This document shows, one piece after another, positions 11,330 through 21,471 of a stretch of 64,000 nucleotides of DNA. Under the pieces are notes generated by a model. That model made no database searches and was not told where the DNA came from. It worked only from the letters and a program-made list of their open reading frames with translations. The translations under genes were made by a program, and so were the position numbers. Each line of letters opens with the position of its first letter. The first letter of the stretch is position 1. Source of the DNA: Candolleomyces eurysporus (lineage: Eukaryota; Basidiomycota; Agaricomycetes; Agaricales; Psathyrellaceae); the NCBI GenBank assembly GCA_027579435.1, contig JANBPK010000737.1, forward strand, positions 62,001 to 126,000, given 5' to 3'.

Positions 11330-11830
11330 TTACTCATTCGGAAGTGTCCAAAAGGCTGGAAGTGACTGACGGGCAGCGCATTATCTCTGAATCCAGGGAT
11401 TGGACTTTTCGGCTTTGGAACTTGCAGGCAGGCACCGTGCTGACAACATTGAAAGGACACTTGAGATCCGTGGTGACTGGTGCCTTCTCCCCTGGCGTAC
11501 AGCGCATTATCTCTAACTCAGATGATAGGACTGTTTGGTTTTGGGACATGCAGACAGGCACTGTGTAGGCAACATTGAAAGGACACTTGGACTCCGTGCT
11601 GGGTGTTGCCTTCTTCCCTGATGGACAGGGCATCCCAACTGTTCTATCTGCCGATTCGGAGATGTTTTGGGATGCGCTGACGGGGGCTTTGTTGGCGAGG
11701 TTGGAAGGACACCGACATACAGCCTCGGCGGAATGTTGCTATGTCACCTGACGGACGGTGCATTGTCTCTGGCTCAAGGGATGCAACGCTTCGCATTTGG
11801 GATGGGCAGATTGGACTGTGTCAGTAATTG
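11330..11830 (+). pseudogene. WD40-repeat relic
   Basis: Three to four WD40 blades are readable: GQRIISESRDWTFRLWNLQAG, GHLRSVVTGAFSPG then DRTVWFWDMQTG, GHLDSVLGVAFFPDGQ, and, in another frame, MSPDGRCIVSGSRDATLRIWD. An in-frame TAG at 11566-11568 splits the second and third blades, and a frameshift near 11735 separates the last. No start, no ATPase domain and no clean splice sites are seen. In fungi such tightly conserved blades occur at the C-terminus of NACHT-WD40 proteins (HET-E/HNWD class), so this is probably the remnant of one, next to a NACHT-TPR gene. I reject a functional gene because the stop and the shift are not at homopolymers. Confidence 0.75.
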
Positions 11831-12054
11831 TAGCAGGATAATCACATTCCACGACGATATGGATGATTTTCTCTCTTCGGGAATAGGATTGACAAAGACC
11901 CATTGGGAGAGGGTGCAAATTTACTCCTTGATTCAGAATATTCCAAATCCCAACAGTGCTTGTATCTGTAGAAATTATGATATGCATCGATTATGAGCAA
12001 AGCAAATAACATGTACTACACCCATTCCAATCTATCCATTCCATCTAAGAGCCT

Positions 12055-13405
12055 TCAGTCCCCGGCACTGACTCTGCCATACGCCTCAAACTCAAAAGGG
12101 CGTCCTTCACCCTCGGCGACCCCTTCCTCCCAGTTCTCACCGCCTGCCATTGTCCATTCGGAGTTGTCCAAAAGTTGCCATACGCATGCATCCTGGGCTT
12201 CATATTGATAGGCATATGCTCTGGTCAACCTCGGCGCCTGTAGGACCAGAGGTACGCGTGAAGAGTGGTTCCTTGTGCGAAGGAACTCTCTGGAGGTGCG
12301 CGACCACACCACCAAAGCTGGTGTTGAAGCCGACATCTGTGGTGCTCGACATCCAGGCCAACTCTTTAGCATCGAGTACAAACGCGGATTGGGGTGTAGT
12401 GGAGAGGTACGTGTCGAGAAGGGAGGGGTGGACGTATATCAATCCGCCGTTCCGGCGTGGTTGGGGCTTGGTCTTGGCGTTGACGATTTTTTTTAGGGAG
12501 GGCTTTGCCTGTCTCGAAATCGGGTGCGGTCGCGTTGAGCGTAATCCCCTTTGAAGTATTCGTTGAGCAAGGCACGGTGGTCGCTCGGGACGACGTTGGC
12601 AATGACGAGCTGGAAGCCATCCATGTCTGGGTTGAGCCAAGTGCCGTTGAGCTGGCTGGTCTTGACCTTTGGTTGGAGCCAGCTGGGTATGGGTTTTCCA
12701 TAAGGAATGAGTCAGAGAGTGCGCAGCTTTTCGACGTAGGATTCGAGTTCGCTGGGGCTTATTGCGAGGATGTTGGGTTGGCNGANGTTCCAGGGCTCGG
12801 TCCGGGCTAGAGGAGACANGGAAGCTTTGGTGGCGTATTGGGCTCTGGCACCNTAGNGACCAGGTCCGCGTTTGCCTAGGCTGGAAATGTCCTCGTACAA
12901 TCCTTCCTCTTCCGCTGCCTTCTCTTGTGTGGCGGGTGGCTACTCGTAGGCGGCGTATCGGTACGCCCTGTCCTTGGCAGTGTCGAATTCGGAGTCCGTG
13001 AGCCAGAGCCTGCTTGCTGCGGGTCCCAAGTTTTTGGTCCACACCACGGATTTCTCCACGGATATCGGTGTTCGCGGGTCATTGCTGGCGATTCGGGGGA
13101 TCGGGTTGAGCTCCTCGAAGCGTTTAATGAACTGGACTTGGTCCTCGGCGTTGTTCCGTTCGATATATTGCGCGTGTTCCTCGTAGGACTAGACGGTGAT
13201 GAACGCGTTCCGTCGAAGCTGGGAGATGGGTCGCTTGAGACCCCAGTTTCCGCAGTGGGCGAAGGCGGGAGGAGTCCTACACGTTTTCTTGATTTTTGGG
13301 TCGAAGGAGGAGAAGCGAGAACGTCTGAGGAGCTCTGCAAAAAGCGGGGCTGCAGGCAGGACGCGTTGGACCTTTCCTGGCCACCACTGCTGCTGCCGCT
13401 GCCAT
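12055..13405 (-). pseudogene. MRP51: MRP51-like mitochondrial small-subunit ribosomal protein, disrupted
   Basis: On the minus strand a coherent protein can be followed through several frames: MAAAAAVVARK near 13400, LPAAPLFAELLRRSRF, SSFDPKIKKT, HCGNWGLKRPISQLRRNAF, then EEHAQYIERNNAEDQVQF, WTKNLGPAASRLWLTD, LNGTWLNPDMDGFQLV, NGGLIYVHPSLLDTYL and finally WQLLDNSEWTMAG. The GNWGLKRP core preceded by a basic AELLRRSRF segment is what I associate with fungal Mrp51, a mitoribosome small-subunit protein needed for mitochondrial translation. The frame changes near 13370 (AAAGG), 12545 (GGGG), 12490 (A8) and 12215, each compatible with one extra base, and TAG interrupts FITV/SYEEH near 13190. Ns at 12783, 12786, 12819, 12853 and 12857 show poor sequence quality. 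It is either a decayed second copy or a badly sequenced real gene; the stop favours decay. Confidence 0.55.
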
Positions 13406-13713
13406 ATTTTACGACTTCACCGGCTGACCGGAATGAGTTCAGCGCTCTGGGGGTGCTCGCGTTGTTTGGAGCATCTGTTTTCAGCGGTACTGTGTGGTGA
13501 GGCTTTGGAGGACGTTGTGGAAAGGAACGCGAGCGAAGCTTCAACGTTATCATCAATATTAGCGATTACTAAATCGAGATAATTATTCTGAGCCTGAATT
13601 GCCTGAACGTTCAAGCTTCAAGCTTCAACTCCTACACCCAAGCATAATACTTATGGCCCACGGTAAGCATCTCCCCCTGTCCACCTCTGACCACCAAGTC
13701 ATATAATGTGAGT

Positions 13714-15294
13714 AGCATTCGAAGCGGCGCGACCCACCTTCCTTCTGGAGCCAACAGAAGGAGATCTAGAGCTGTCTTCAGCGAGAGCAGAAATGGAGGC
13801 CTGGAGTCCCAAAGACTCGAGGAAATTCCTGAACAAATTCGCGCCCTTGAAGAAGAGGCCCTAATGAAAAAAAGAACGACGTCAGTCTCAAGTAGTCTGT
13901 CACCTATTCGCCGCATCCCAGACGACATCCTGCGGGAAATATTCGCTCGAGCACTTCCACCGAAGGGCAATAGTACCCTGGCTTCACACCTACCCCCTAT
14001 CCTGCTTACCCATGTTTGTCGAAGGTGGAGATACGTAGCCATCGACCATGCTGCTTTGTGGAAATGCTTGAAGCTGACAGTCAAGACAAAAACCCTCGTG
14101 GATCCTGGAGCTCAGTTGCTGGAGGAGATGCTGAGCCGATCAAAGGCGGCGCCATTGAGCCTGAGCATAGCAGGACACCCATCTGCATTCCAACCAGATC
14201 TCGACCTGCCTCTTTCTCAAGACTTTTTGGCCACGGTTCTTCCCTCAACCGCCGCGTCTTTGACGGAGTTGTCTCTCGGCCAAGCGGTGTCGATTTCCAA
14301 CCTTCGCACCCTTCCTAGCCGCCCTTTTCCGCGTCTAGAGAGACTATTTCTCGACCTGGGTGACCGCGAATGGAACACGGTTGATCCCGGCCGTCCGGTT
14401 CTAGTTAAAGCATTCCAAGATGCACCATCGCTAACGCAAGTTAGACTTAACGAAGCTTGTTCCCTCGTTGATATTCATCCGGATCGCCACACCATAGGCG
14501 CTGTCCTTGTCAGTCTCCCGTGGTCGCAGCTAACACATATTACTGTGATAAGGGTTATCCCCTTCATATGGCATCATCTTTGCTATTGCGCCCGTCTTCA
14601 CCATCTCGACATCACGGCCGATCCAGGCATCGACGGCATAATGTTTTGGGCGGCTGCCGACAGCTTTTGGAATCTGTGTAAACCCATCTCCCTTCCAGCT
14701 CTGACATCTCTCACCATCCGCTTCCTCACGGCCATACGATACCCATATTTTCTTGGAAAGTTGGACGCCCCCAATTTATCCTCTCTTCGCCTCCAAGGAA
14801 AGAGGATGTGCTTGCCGAACCTCAAGGCACTACCTTTGGACGCACTCTTATCAAAGCTTCGTGGTTGGAAGCACCTCGAACACTTATCGCTGTGCTTCCG
14901 GTTAGCCCAAGACCCAGCTTCGCTTGCCTGGATATTTCAAGCAACGCCCTCCGTCAAAATGTTAAACATTACGCTTTATGCATGTCACGACGAGTTCTTT
15001 GAGATGTTGGTATCGGGTTGGGACAACAAGACGGAACCACTCCTTCCTCAATTGAAAACGCTCGAGCTGGACCTCAAAAAGACGGGGCCCTTCGATCGAC
15101 AGGACGTGACCGGGAGAATCCTCCCAGATAGTTTCGATACTTTTATCAAAGCCCGAGCTCGATGCCCGGATCCTGATGGACGACTCGGGAAATTGGTGGT
15201 CACCGGAAAGTACCCCGGAAACTTGGACTGTGGGGATATCCGACAGTATGTGGAGGAAGGTCTGGTGGTGGAGTCATATCTAGTCGATGCGTAG
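13714..15294 (+). CDS. F-box/LRR-like protein, first exon uncertain
   Basis: A large uninterrupted frame encodes about 520 residues. An N-terminal coiled coil (LEEIPEQIRALEEEALMKKR) leads into the F-box core SPIRRIPDDILREIFARAL and the CRRWRYVAIDHAALW segment, the standard Agaricomycete F-box arrangement. Leucine-rich strands follow (LTELSLGQAV, LERLFLDLGD, LTSLTIRF, LEHLSLCFRL, LKTLELDLKK). F-box proteins give substrate specificity to SCF ubiquitin ligases through Skp1; the target is unknown. No ATG precedes the coiled coil in this frame. A plausible first exon is ATG GCC CAC G at 13653-13662 with donor GTAAGC, but its phase does not fit any nearby AG. The next internal ATG, at 13864, would still keep the F-box. 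The coding region ends at TAG 15292-15294. Confidence 0.8.
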   Translation, partial: SIRSGATHLPSGANRRRSRAVFSESRNGGLESQRLEEIPEQIRALEEEALMKKRTTSVSSSLSPIRRIPDDILREIFARALPPKGNSTLASHLPPILLTHVCRRWRYVAIDHAALWKCLKLTVKTKTLVDPGAQLLEEMLSRSKAAPLSLSIAGHPSAFQPDLDLPLSQDFLATVLPSTAASLTELSLGQAVSISNLRTLPSRPFPRLERLFLDLGDREWNTVDPGRPVLVKAFQDAPSLTQVRLNEACSLVDIHPDRHTIGAVLVSLPWSQLTHITVIRVIPFIWHHLCYCARLHHLDITADPGIDGIMFWAAADSFWNLCKPISLPALTSLTIRFLTAIRYPYFLGKLDAPNLSSLRLQGKRMCLPNLKALPLDALLSKLRGWKHLEHLSLCFRLAQDPASLAWIFQATPSVKMLNITLYACHDEFFEMLVSGWDNKTEPLLPQLKTLELDLKKTGPFDRQDVTGRILPDSFDTFIKARARCPDPDGRLGKLVVTGKYPGNLDCGDIRQYVEEGLVVESYLVDA

Positions 15295-15926
15295 CGGTAT
15301 TTGTGAGTATCATTTGCTCTTCGTTTTCATCTTCTTTCGTTCCTCAGGGCCGCCCTTCCGATCGTCCATAAATTTTGTATGCATACGGCCCGTAGCATAG
15401 GCTCTTAGAACTTAGGTAGTAGCTTAGTATTATGACCAACGTGTTTGTCGTCCATAAACATACGATACGAGATAGAGACTATAAAAGAGAAGTTCGCGCC
15501 CTCCTTTTCATCCTAACTATCCGTTGGACTCGAAGGTGCGTCGCAGTCCAGGGGTGAATCATCTACGCTCCAAATCGAAAGATACTTGGTGAAGAAGTGT
15601 AAGAGTGTTTCTAAAGACGGGCCACGAAGAATGTCTACTACAACTCCAGCAGTTTTCCAGAGCGACGTAGCTGATCGCTTCGACATGCCGTCGGTACGAG
15701 CTTGCTCCTATTCAATGGACGAGGATCATTCCATCTTCCCTCCTTATTAATGCAAACCTTGTATTCAACAGTACTTTGCAGAATCATCATACAGGGTCGA
15801 ACGCACGAAAGAACAACTAGCTAGCTAGCATTAGCAACTACAAGTCTAATAAATTAGTCCGTCATTCCACGAGTTATTTTTCGCAACTACTCCTTCTCTC
15901 AAGCTATCCTCAAAGGTGGCCTAGGC
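15295..15926. other. Convergent 3' region between F-box gene and PMT2
   Basis: Mostly UTR-like sequence. It also contains the small two-exon open frame listed at 15631-15828. Confidence 0.45.
15631..15828 (+). CDS. Candidate small two-exon ORF, possible orphan 5' gene fragment
   Basis: ATG at 15631 opens a frame reading MSTTTPAVFQSDVADRF. A GTACGA donor at 15694 and a CAACAG acceptor ending at 15771 (78-base intron) then join it in phase to YFAESSYRVERTKEQLAS and a TAG at 15826-15828. The product would be only 39 residues. The good splice sites and protein-like composition suggest the 5' end of a larger gene that has been lost, or a genuine short peptide. No family is recognised, and chance cannot be excluded. 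Confidence 0.25.
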
Positions 15927-18829
15927 TCAATCGTTGTAGATGTTCCAGGTCTATCATACAGCAATTTCGTTTCATCAGTTACAACTTCGCCTGGTGAAAG
16001 AAAGAAGTAACCCACCTTGCGCCACCGCAATCCTGTATGCTCAGCGATCGGTCCTTCGATACCGAACGCAACACCGCTGAACCACCAGAAAGTGAAGATA
16101 ATGATAGACGCAATGACGCCGAAGACAATGGCTTTCGTCTTGTCAGAGAAGCGTTTGGACGAGAAGATGTAGTGGTCGAGAACGTGTGCAAACATCAGGA
16201 CGGAGAAGTAGAGTGTCGGGAGCTGAGGAATTTAAACTTTAGCGAGGAATAAGACGGGGAGAAAAATCGGACGCACATAGTGGTGGAGATACGTGACACG
16301 CCCCATAATGAGGAACGGCACAAAGTGGAAGGCCCAACCGAAGAATGCGATCTTCCCGACATACAGGAAATGGTCCCATTCACCTGCATCGCAAGCGTCA
16401 GCATATATTGGCGAGAAGGCAAGGCCAAGGGGTACACTCACGAGCATCCATGTCGTTATACTTCCTCTGCCACCTCAGCAAGTAGAACCCGAACGTCAGA
16501 AGCCCAACGGCCAAGCTGATCGTTCCACCCCACCAGATGACCGGAGTACCCATCAGGTAGTACTTGATCTGTTGATCACCCCATCCGCACATCCTCAATC
16601 CAAGATGGAGGAAAGGCCAGTCGAAGGGCTTGGAGGCGAGAATATCTTCTTTGTCGGGATCGGGAATGAGAGCATTGTTCGACGTCATCATGGCGACGTT
16701 GAGATGCCAGAAGTCGCGGAGGAAAGGAGATTTATAGAGTTTCATATCACCTTGAGGAACTATAAAAGATACAACACCGTCAGAATCGTCGCCGATGTAG
16801 CTAGTAGATAAGAGAGGGACTCACGTCGATCATTCCAGTGACTCTCCACGTTCCAGTATGTATGCGCATCCCCGGGGTTATTCTCCTTATCACAGCTAAC
16901 TTCGACCTGCTTGAAACCCCACTGCGGCAGAATTGCATTCGCGGCCCTCAAATAACACCCAAGCACCTTATGCTTGAGCCTCATCCTCGTCGTCAACGAA
17001 TGGATCTTGTCGCTCTTCTTCCCCCACTTGATATCATCGACAACTTCCACGATCCAATAATCATGGCTATCACCGACAGTATCGTTTCCGTACCCAGAAA
17101 CTTCATAGTTTTGCTTGGTGACGGGAGCAGCGACGGTATGAGAATGGAGGTTGCGCGTTGTGGAGACGTGGCTAAGGCGGATGGCGTCGCCGTTTTTGAG
17201 GTATCGCAGTTCGCCGTTAGGGTCATATGGCTTTTCCTCCCAGGTAGGGAGAAGCAACCACTCGTTGTTGTTATCCTTGTAGTGATAGCAGGTGACTTGC
17301 TGCTGGTTGGACCCGACGGGGAAGGTTTGGACGTGCGAGTGAAGGAGANCCCCCACCCCATCCCATGTTTTTGAGTGTGACCTTGGACCCGATGGCAACA
17401 TCCAGAGGGTTCTTGTAGAAATCGTTACCGACGAGGTTGGCTTGGAAGAGGGAGCTCATTTGAGAGTCACCGGGTCCGGAGTGGTTCAGGACCATGAAGT
17501 GAATCTTGAAAGAAGCCATGAAGACCAGGATGGGGACGACGATGAGGCAGATGACGCGTGCTGCCCAGTGGTTTATTTGCTGGCGCACTGTGAGTCTGGT
17601 ATCGCCAAACTTGTCCCAAAGATCTTCGATGGTGTAAACACCAACGAGCGCCGTAACGAAAAGACCGATCATTTTCACGCTGAGGACAACATCAGACATC
17701 AAAGTCGATAGTATGCAGCACAGACGTTACCTGGTGACACAGCCAATCGAGAAACCAGTCAAGAACAGCCAGGCCCACCAATCGAGTGAGAAGGGACTAG
17801 ACAAGGAAGCGTTAGTAGGCGATGGAAATAACGCGGCTGACACGTACTCGTATTGCTCGTTGTGGAATCGAGTTAGACAGAAAACAGTAAGGAACGTGAA
17901 GAATAAAAGCATTGAATCGAGAAGAATGAAACGAGATATGCACAGCCAGCCGACGTCTATTCGATCAATTAGCCAAGATGTCACTTTCACATCGTCGAAA
18001 ACTTACCGAGCAGGACCATCAAGGTGGTAAGATGGGAAGCCCACTGGCTCATACCCAACTCCACAGACGTATACCAAGCCAGAGGAACCATGAGCACACC
18101 AAATGTCGCCAACATGACCCGCATTGCGACGTAGGGCACAGTGTCTGGGTAAACCTCACCGGACTTGAACTCGAAGGACCCATCGTAGCCCGAGAGCAAG
18201 CCAGCGAGACCGACGAGCATCTTTCCCAGCGGTGGGTGCACGTCGAAGTAGAACTCCCGCTTGAGGTAGTGGGACCCGAATTTGCCGAAGTGGGCCTCAT
18301 CCCAGACGACGACGTTGGATTCACCGATGTTGTGGAACCTTGTCCAACACGAGAGCAGAGTATAAACGATTGGAGGGATGAGGTCGAGATTTTGCCAGAT
18401 GAATTCGCGCTATGACGGGCATGAATACGGAGTCCACGAGGATGATGATGTGATTGGCATTGCACTCACGATGGAAGCCGGTGGAGGCAACGGATGAGCG
18501 GGCAAACGCCCACTACTTATCCGTGTACCGTTATACGGCCTTGGCTTGTTATACACGTCCTTGCCAGCATCGTCGTACTCCTGGTACTCGAATTGCTCCT
18601 TTTCGTTGAAGTCGGCGTCTGTTCCTCCTCCTGCTCCGCCCACCCTCACCCTCCTCCTCGCCTTTTCCTCCGACATATAATGGAGCGGTAGAGTCTCTTC
18701 TGCCCTGTGATGATGATGCTGGTGATAGTGGTCTGGGTGCCCGACGTGTTCAAACTCGAGTGACGACGTAGACTGGATATCGGATTCCGGTGAGCCAAAG
18801 TCAATTGCAACGGCCGGGGGTCTATTCAT
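15927..18829 (-). CDS. PMT2: Protein O-mannosyltransferase, PMT2 type
   Basis: ER membrane enzyme that transfers mannose from dolichyl-phosphate mannose to Ser/Thr of secretory proteins, starting O-glycans needed for the cell wall. The cytoplasmic N-terminus is His/Arg-rich ([12 protein letters not shown]), starting at ATG 18829. The hallmark lumenal loop reads [19 protein letters not shown] and [16 protein letters not shown], with the catalytic Asp-Glu pair. Later come [12 protein letters not shown], the MIR region ([31 protein letters not shown]), [26 protein letters not shown] and [10 protein letters not shown]. These segments fit the PMT2 subfamily better than PMT1 or PMT4. The last exon is tiny: a 65-base intron (16015-15951) leads to TWNIYND and TGA. 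N at 17349 breaks the frame; without it WGGG runs straight into LLHSHVQ. About 780 residues. Confidence 0.92.
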
Positions 18830-19265
18830 CACCCAGTGGTTGTCTTGCCAGGGTAGGTTGGCCTGGGCCTATGGCCTTTGGTTTGGGGTTATCGTCGACA
18901 ACGACGAGCGAGCAAGCGCAGATGCTGGTGGTTTGAGGTTAGGATTCGGACTGGCTCCTATGGCCATGATGCGCCGCCACATGACTGCCTGCCACGTCAA
19001 TATATTTTATCAGAGGCGAGTTTACACCGAAATGTCATCATCACATCGGTGTATGTTCTCCGTGAAAAGTACTTGATTTTGGTCGGCACCTCGATGATCG
19101 TAGAAGAAATAATTATAGAACGCAATTTACACGAAAAAACAGACTGGTACACAGGGAAAAGCGTGATACTTTTGGAGTCGTTGCAGAACCTAGTACATAA
19201 AAGAGAAAGAGGGAAACAGATAGCGAGTACACAAGATCGATGAGAGCAAGGACGGATTAATTTTG
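18830..19265. other. Intergenic: PMT2 promoter side and fibrillarin 3' side
   Basis: Both flanking genes are on the minus strand, so this holds the fibrillarin 3' UTR and the PMT2 promoter. No exon seen. Confidence 0.5.
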
Positions 19266-20440
19266 CTACACATGCCGCTGATAAACCGCTGTCATGGAAG
19301 ATAAGTGAGAAAAAACTCGACACGAATGGGAAAGAAGGGATACTAACCAGATACCATCGCATGGTCTCGCTCGTATGGCTCAAGAGTGACCTGTTCCAGG
19401 GGTTTGAACTGGCCTTCTCTTAGCCTCTGCACTTCGGAAGCAAAGACAGTCTCGGGGGCGATCGTCGAGTCGATACAGCTGGCCTTGATGGAAATCACAA
19501 CATGGCCGCCGTCTTTGAGGAAATGTTGGGCGTTGTGGATGACGATACGGGCTTGGTCAGGCTGGGCAACGTCGGCGAAGATAACGTCGACTATTGAGAG
19601 AAGCATTCGGTACCGGTTGGGTAGTCGAGCATCTTCGACGATAGCTATACGAAGGTCAGACAAAAATATATCACAAAACGACATATAAATAAACCCACGA
19701 ATAACGTTCGTTCGTTTTTTGGCCATGTTGATAAGGTCACGGCCAGATCGAGGGGAGAATTCAACGGCATAAACAGTTCCTTCCTGTAATCAAGTTCGGC
19801 TCCAGTTGTCTCAGAAAAAAGAAAAAGAGACGACATACAGGTCCAACAATATCAGCGACATGGCTGACGCTAGTTCCACTAGCAGCACCCAAGTACAAAA
19901 CTTTCGCGCCGGGCTTGATGAAGATATTGTCGAGTCCACCCAAAACGCCGGCCGCGAGCTTGCTCCTGAAAGGATTCCACACTCTGTATTCAATCTTCGT
20001 TCCTTCGACACCACCTTCCACAGATATCCGTTTTTCGCCGTATACTGACTCGCCAGGGACAAGGTTTTTGGTGACCAACATGTGGTCTTTTCCCTTCGCG
20101 ATGAAGACGCCAGGGTGACGATGGGGTTCGAGGACGACGTTTGAGCCACCCTTGCCTCCTCTGGCGCCGCCGCGAGCACCTCCACGGCCACCACCGCGTC
20201 CACCACCACCACGGCCTCCTGGTGCGCCGCGACCACCGCCTCGACCACCGCGGCCAGGGGGGGCCTAAAAAATCAGAGAAAAAAGAGAGATATGATTCCT
20301 AAGTGAGATGTGGAAGCGGATACGGTTTTCGTACCTCCCCGTCCTCCACCCCGTCCTCCACCACGCCCCCCTCTGTCTCCTCCACCCCTTCCGCCTCTAA
20401 ATCCTCCACGACCGCCTGATTGTCCTGTTATTTCAGCCAT
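19266..20440 (-). CDS. NOP1: Fibrillarin, box C/D snoRNP 2'-O-methyltransferase
   Basis: Nucleolar SAM-dependent enzyme that methylates rRNA 2'-hydroxyls guided by C/D snoRNAs, and also histone H2A glutamine. ATG at 20440 ([10 protein letters not shown]) opens a long Gly-Arg-rich domain spread over two exons. The methyltransferase follows: [46 protein letters not shown], the SAM-binding [61 protein letters not shown] and [13 protein letters not shown] final splice gives VYQRHV and TAG at 19266. The GAR exons do not join in phase as written; one C fewer in the run matching 20257-20263 would join RGG to PPGRGG. About 315 residues, normal for the family. Confidence 0.95.
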
Positions 20441-21471
20441 CTCAGAATCAGAGCCGAAGGATGTGACGAGGCAATAAAACACACCGAAAGCCATTAGTGA
20501 CTAGGCCCTTCTACGTTACTGGATATGTGAGAGTGGCCTTTGTCGTCGTTGTCTTCGACGATGAGCTCTGCTCAACAATTTTTTGGGAGGCCAAATCTGG
20601 GGCTATTGACAAACATGTGCAAGCACAGATGTAAACATCTTATCTTATCTTCGTTTGATCGTTTTGATGGCCAGACGACGGCAGGGCCGCCAATCCAAGG
20701 CACCCTGTACAAGTTTCCTCTTCACCACCATGTAGGATCGTCCAGGCTTGGAGGTTTATCGAATTTGGCTTGATATTCTTTCTTAACATCTCTCATACCG
20801 GATATTCTGCCTTATGAACACTCAACAGCGCGATCTTGAGCCCGTCCAGCTCGAATCAACCTCAGGGCATTGAGATTCGTGCCTCCTCAGCTCCAGGCTT
20901 GATTCAAACGTCAGCTTGAACAGTAATCCTCCGGACCGTCTAAACATGCTACTGTATGCCGTCAAGAATCCTGATGTCTCTCGAGCCGGCGGGACCGGTT
21001 CCCAACGGCATTAAACTTCGCAAAACGCGAGATTCAGCCGAGAAGACATTAATACAGACACGCAGTTCTCGTTTAGTGAGTGGATTACTCTTTCTTGAGC
21101 CCCGCAAAGAGTCGAAGGTTACAAATTGGTAGCAGAATTACACCACGCAGATCATTTTCGCTATTTCTTTACGCGGAGATATCAGTCACGGTCCTCGAGT
21201 ATATACTAAGTATACAGCGCCTCGTGACCATAAACTCCACAGGCTGCCACGGAGCTATTATCGAGGTTGAGCTAAAGAAAGAACAACACCACCTCCATGG
21301 TTGTGCTCTAGTCTTCTTTTCTTTTGATATGGTGAGTCAGCACATGTCCAATCTTCTATGCACGTCGAGCCTTCGCTTATTTAAATCAGCATGTAACTTG
21401 CTGATGTCGATATTGCTCGACCCCACGGCTGATCACGTCGTGTCCACGCCATATATTCCAGTTGAAGGACG
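20441..21471. other. Divergent promoter region of fibrillarin and MFS permease 1
   Basis: No exon seen. The part from 21001 onward belongs to the tandem duplication and is repeated upstream of the second permease. Confidence 0.5.

Noticed and set aside
12925..13500. Plus-strand open frame of 191 codons over the MRP51-like locus
   Set aside because: The minus strand carries the recognisable protein; the plus frame is its shadow.
16838..17374. Plus-strand open frame of 178 codons over PMT2
   Set aside because: Antisense to MIR-domain exons; no protein character of its own.
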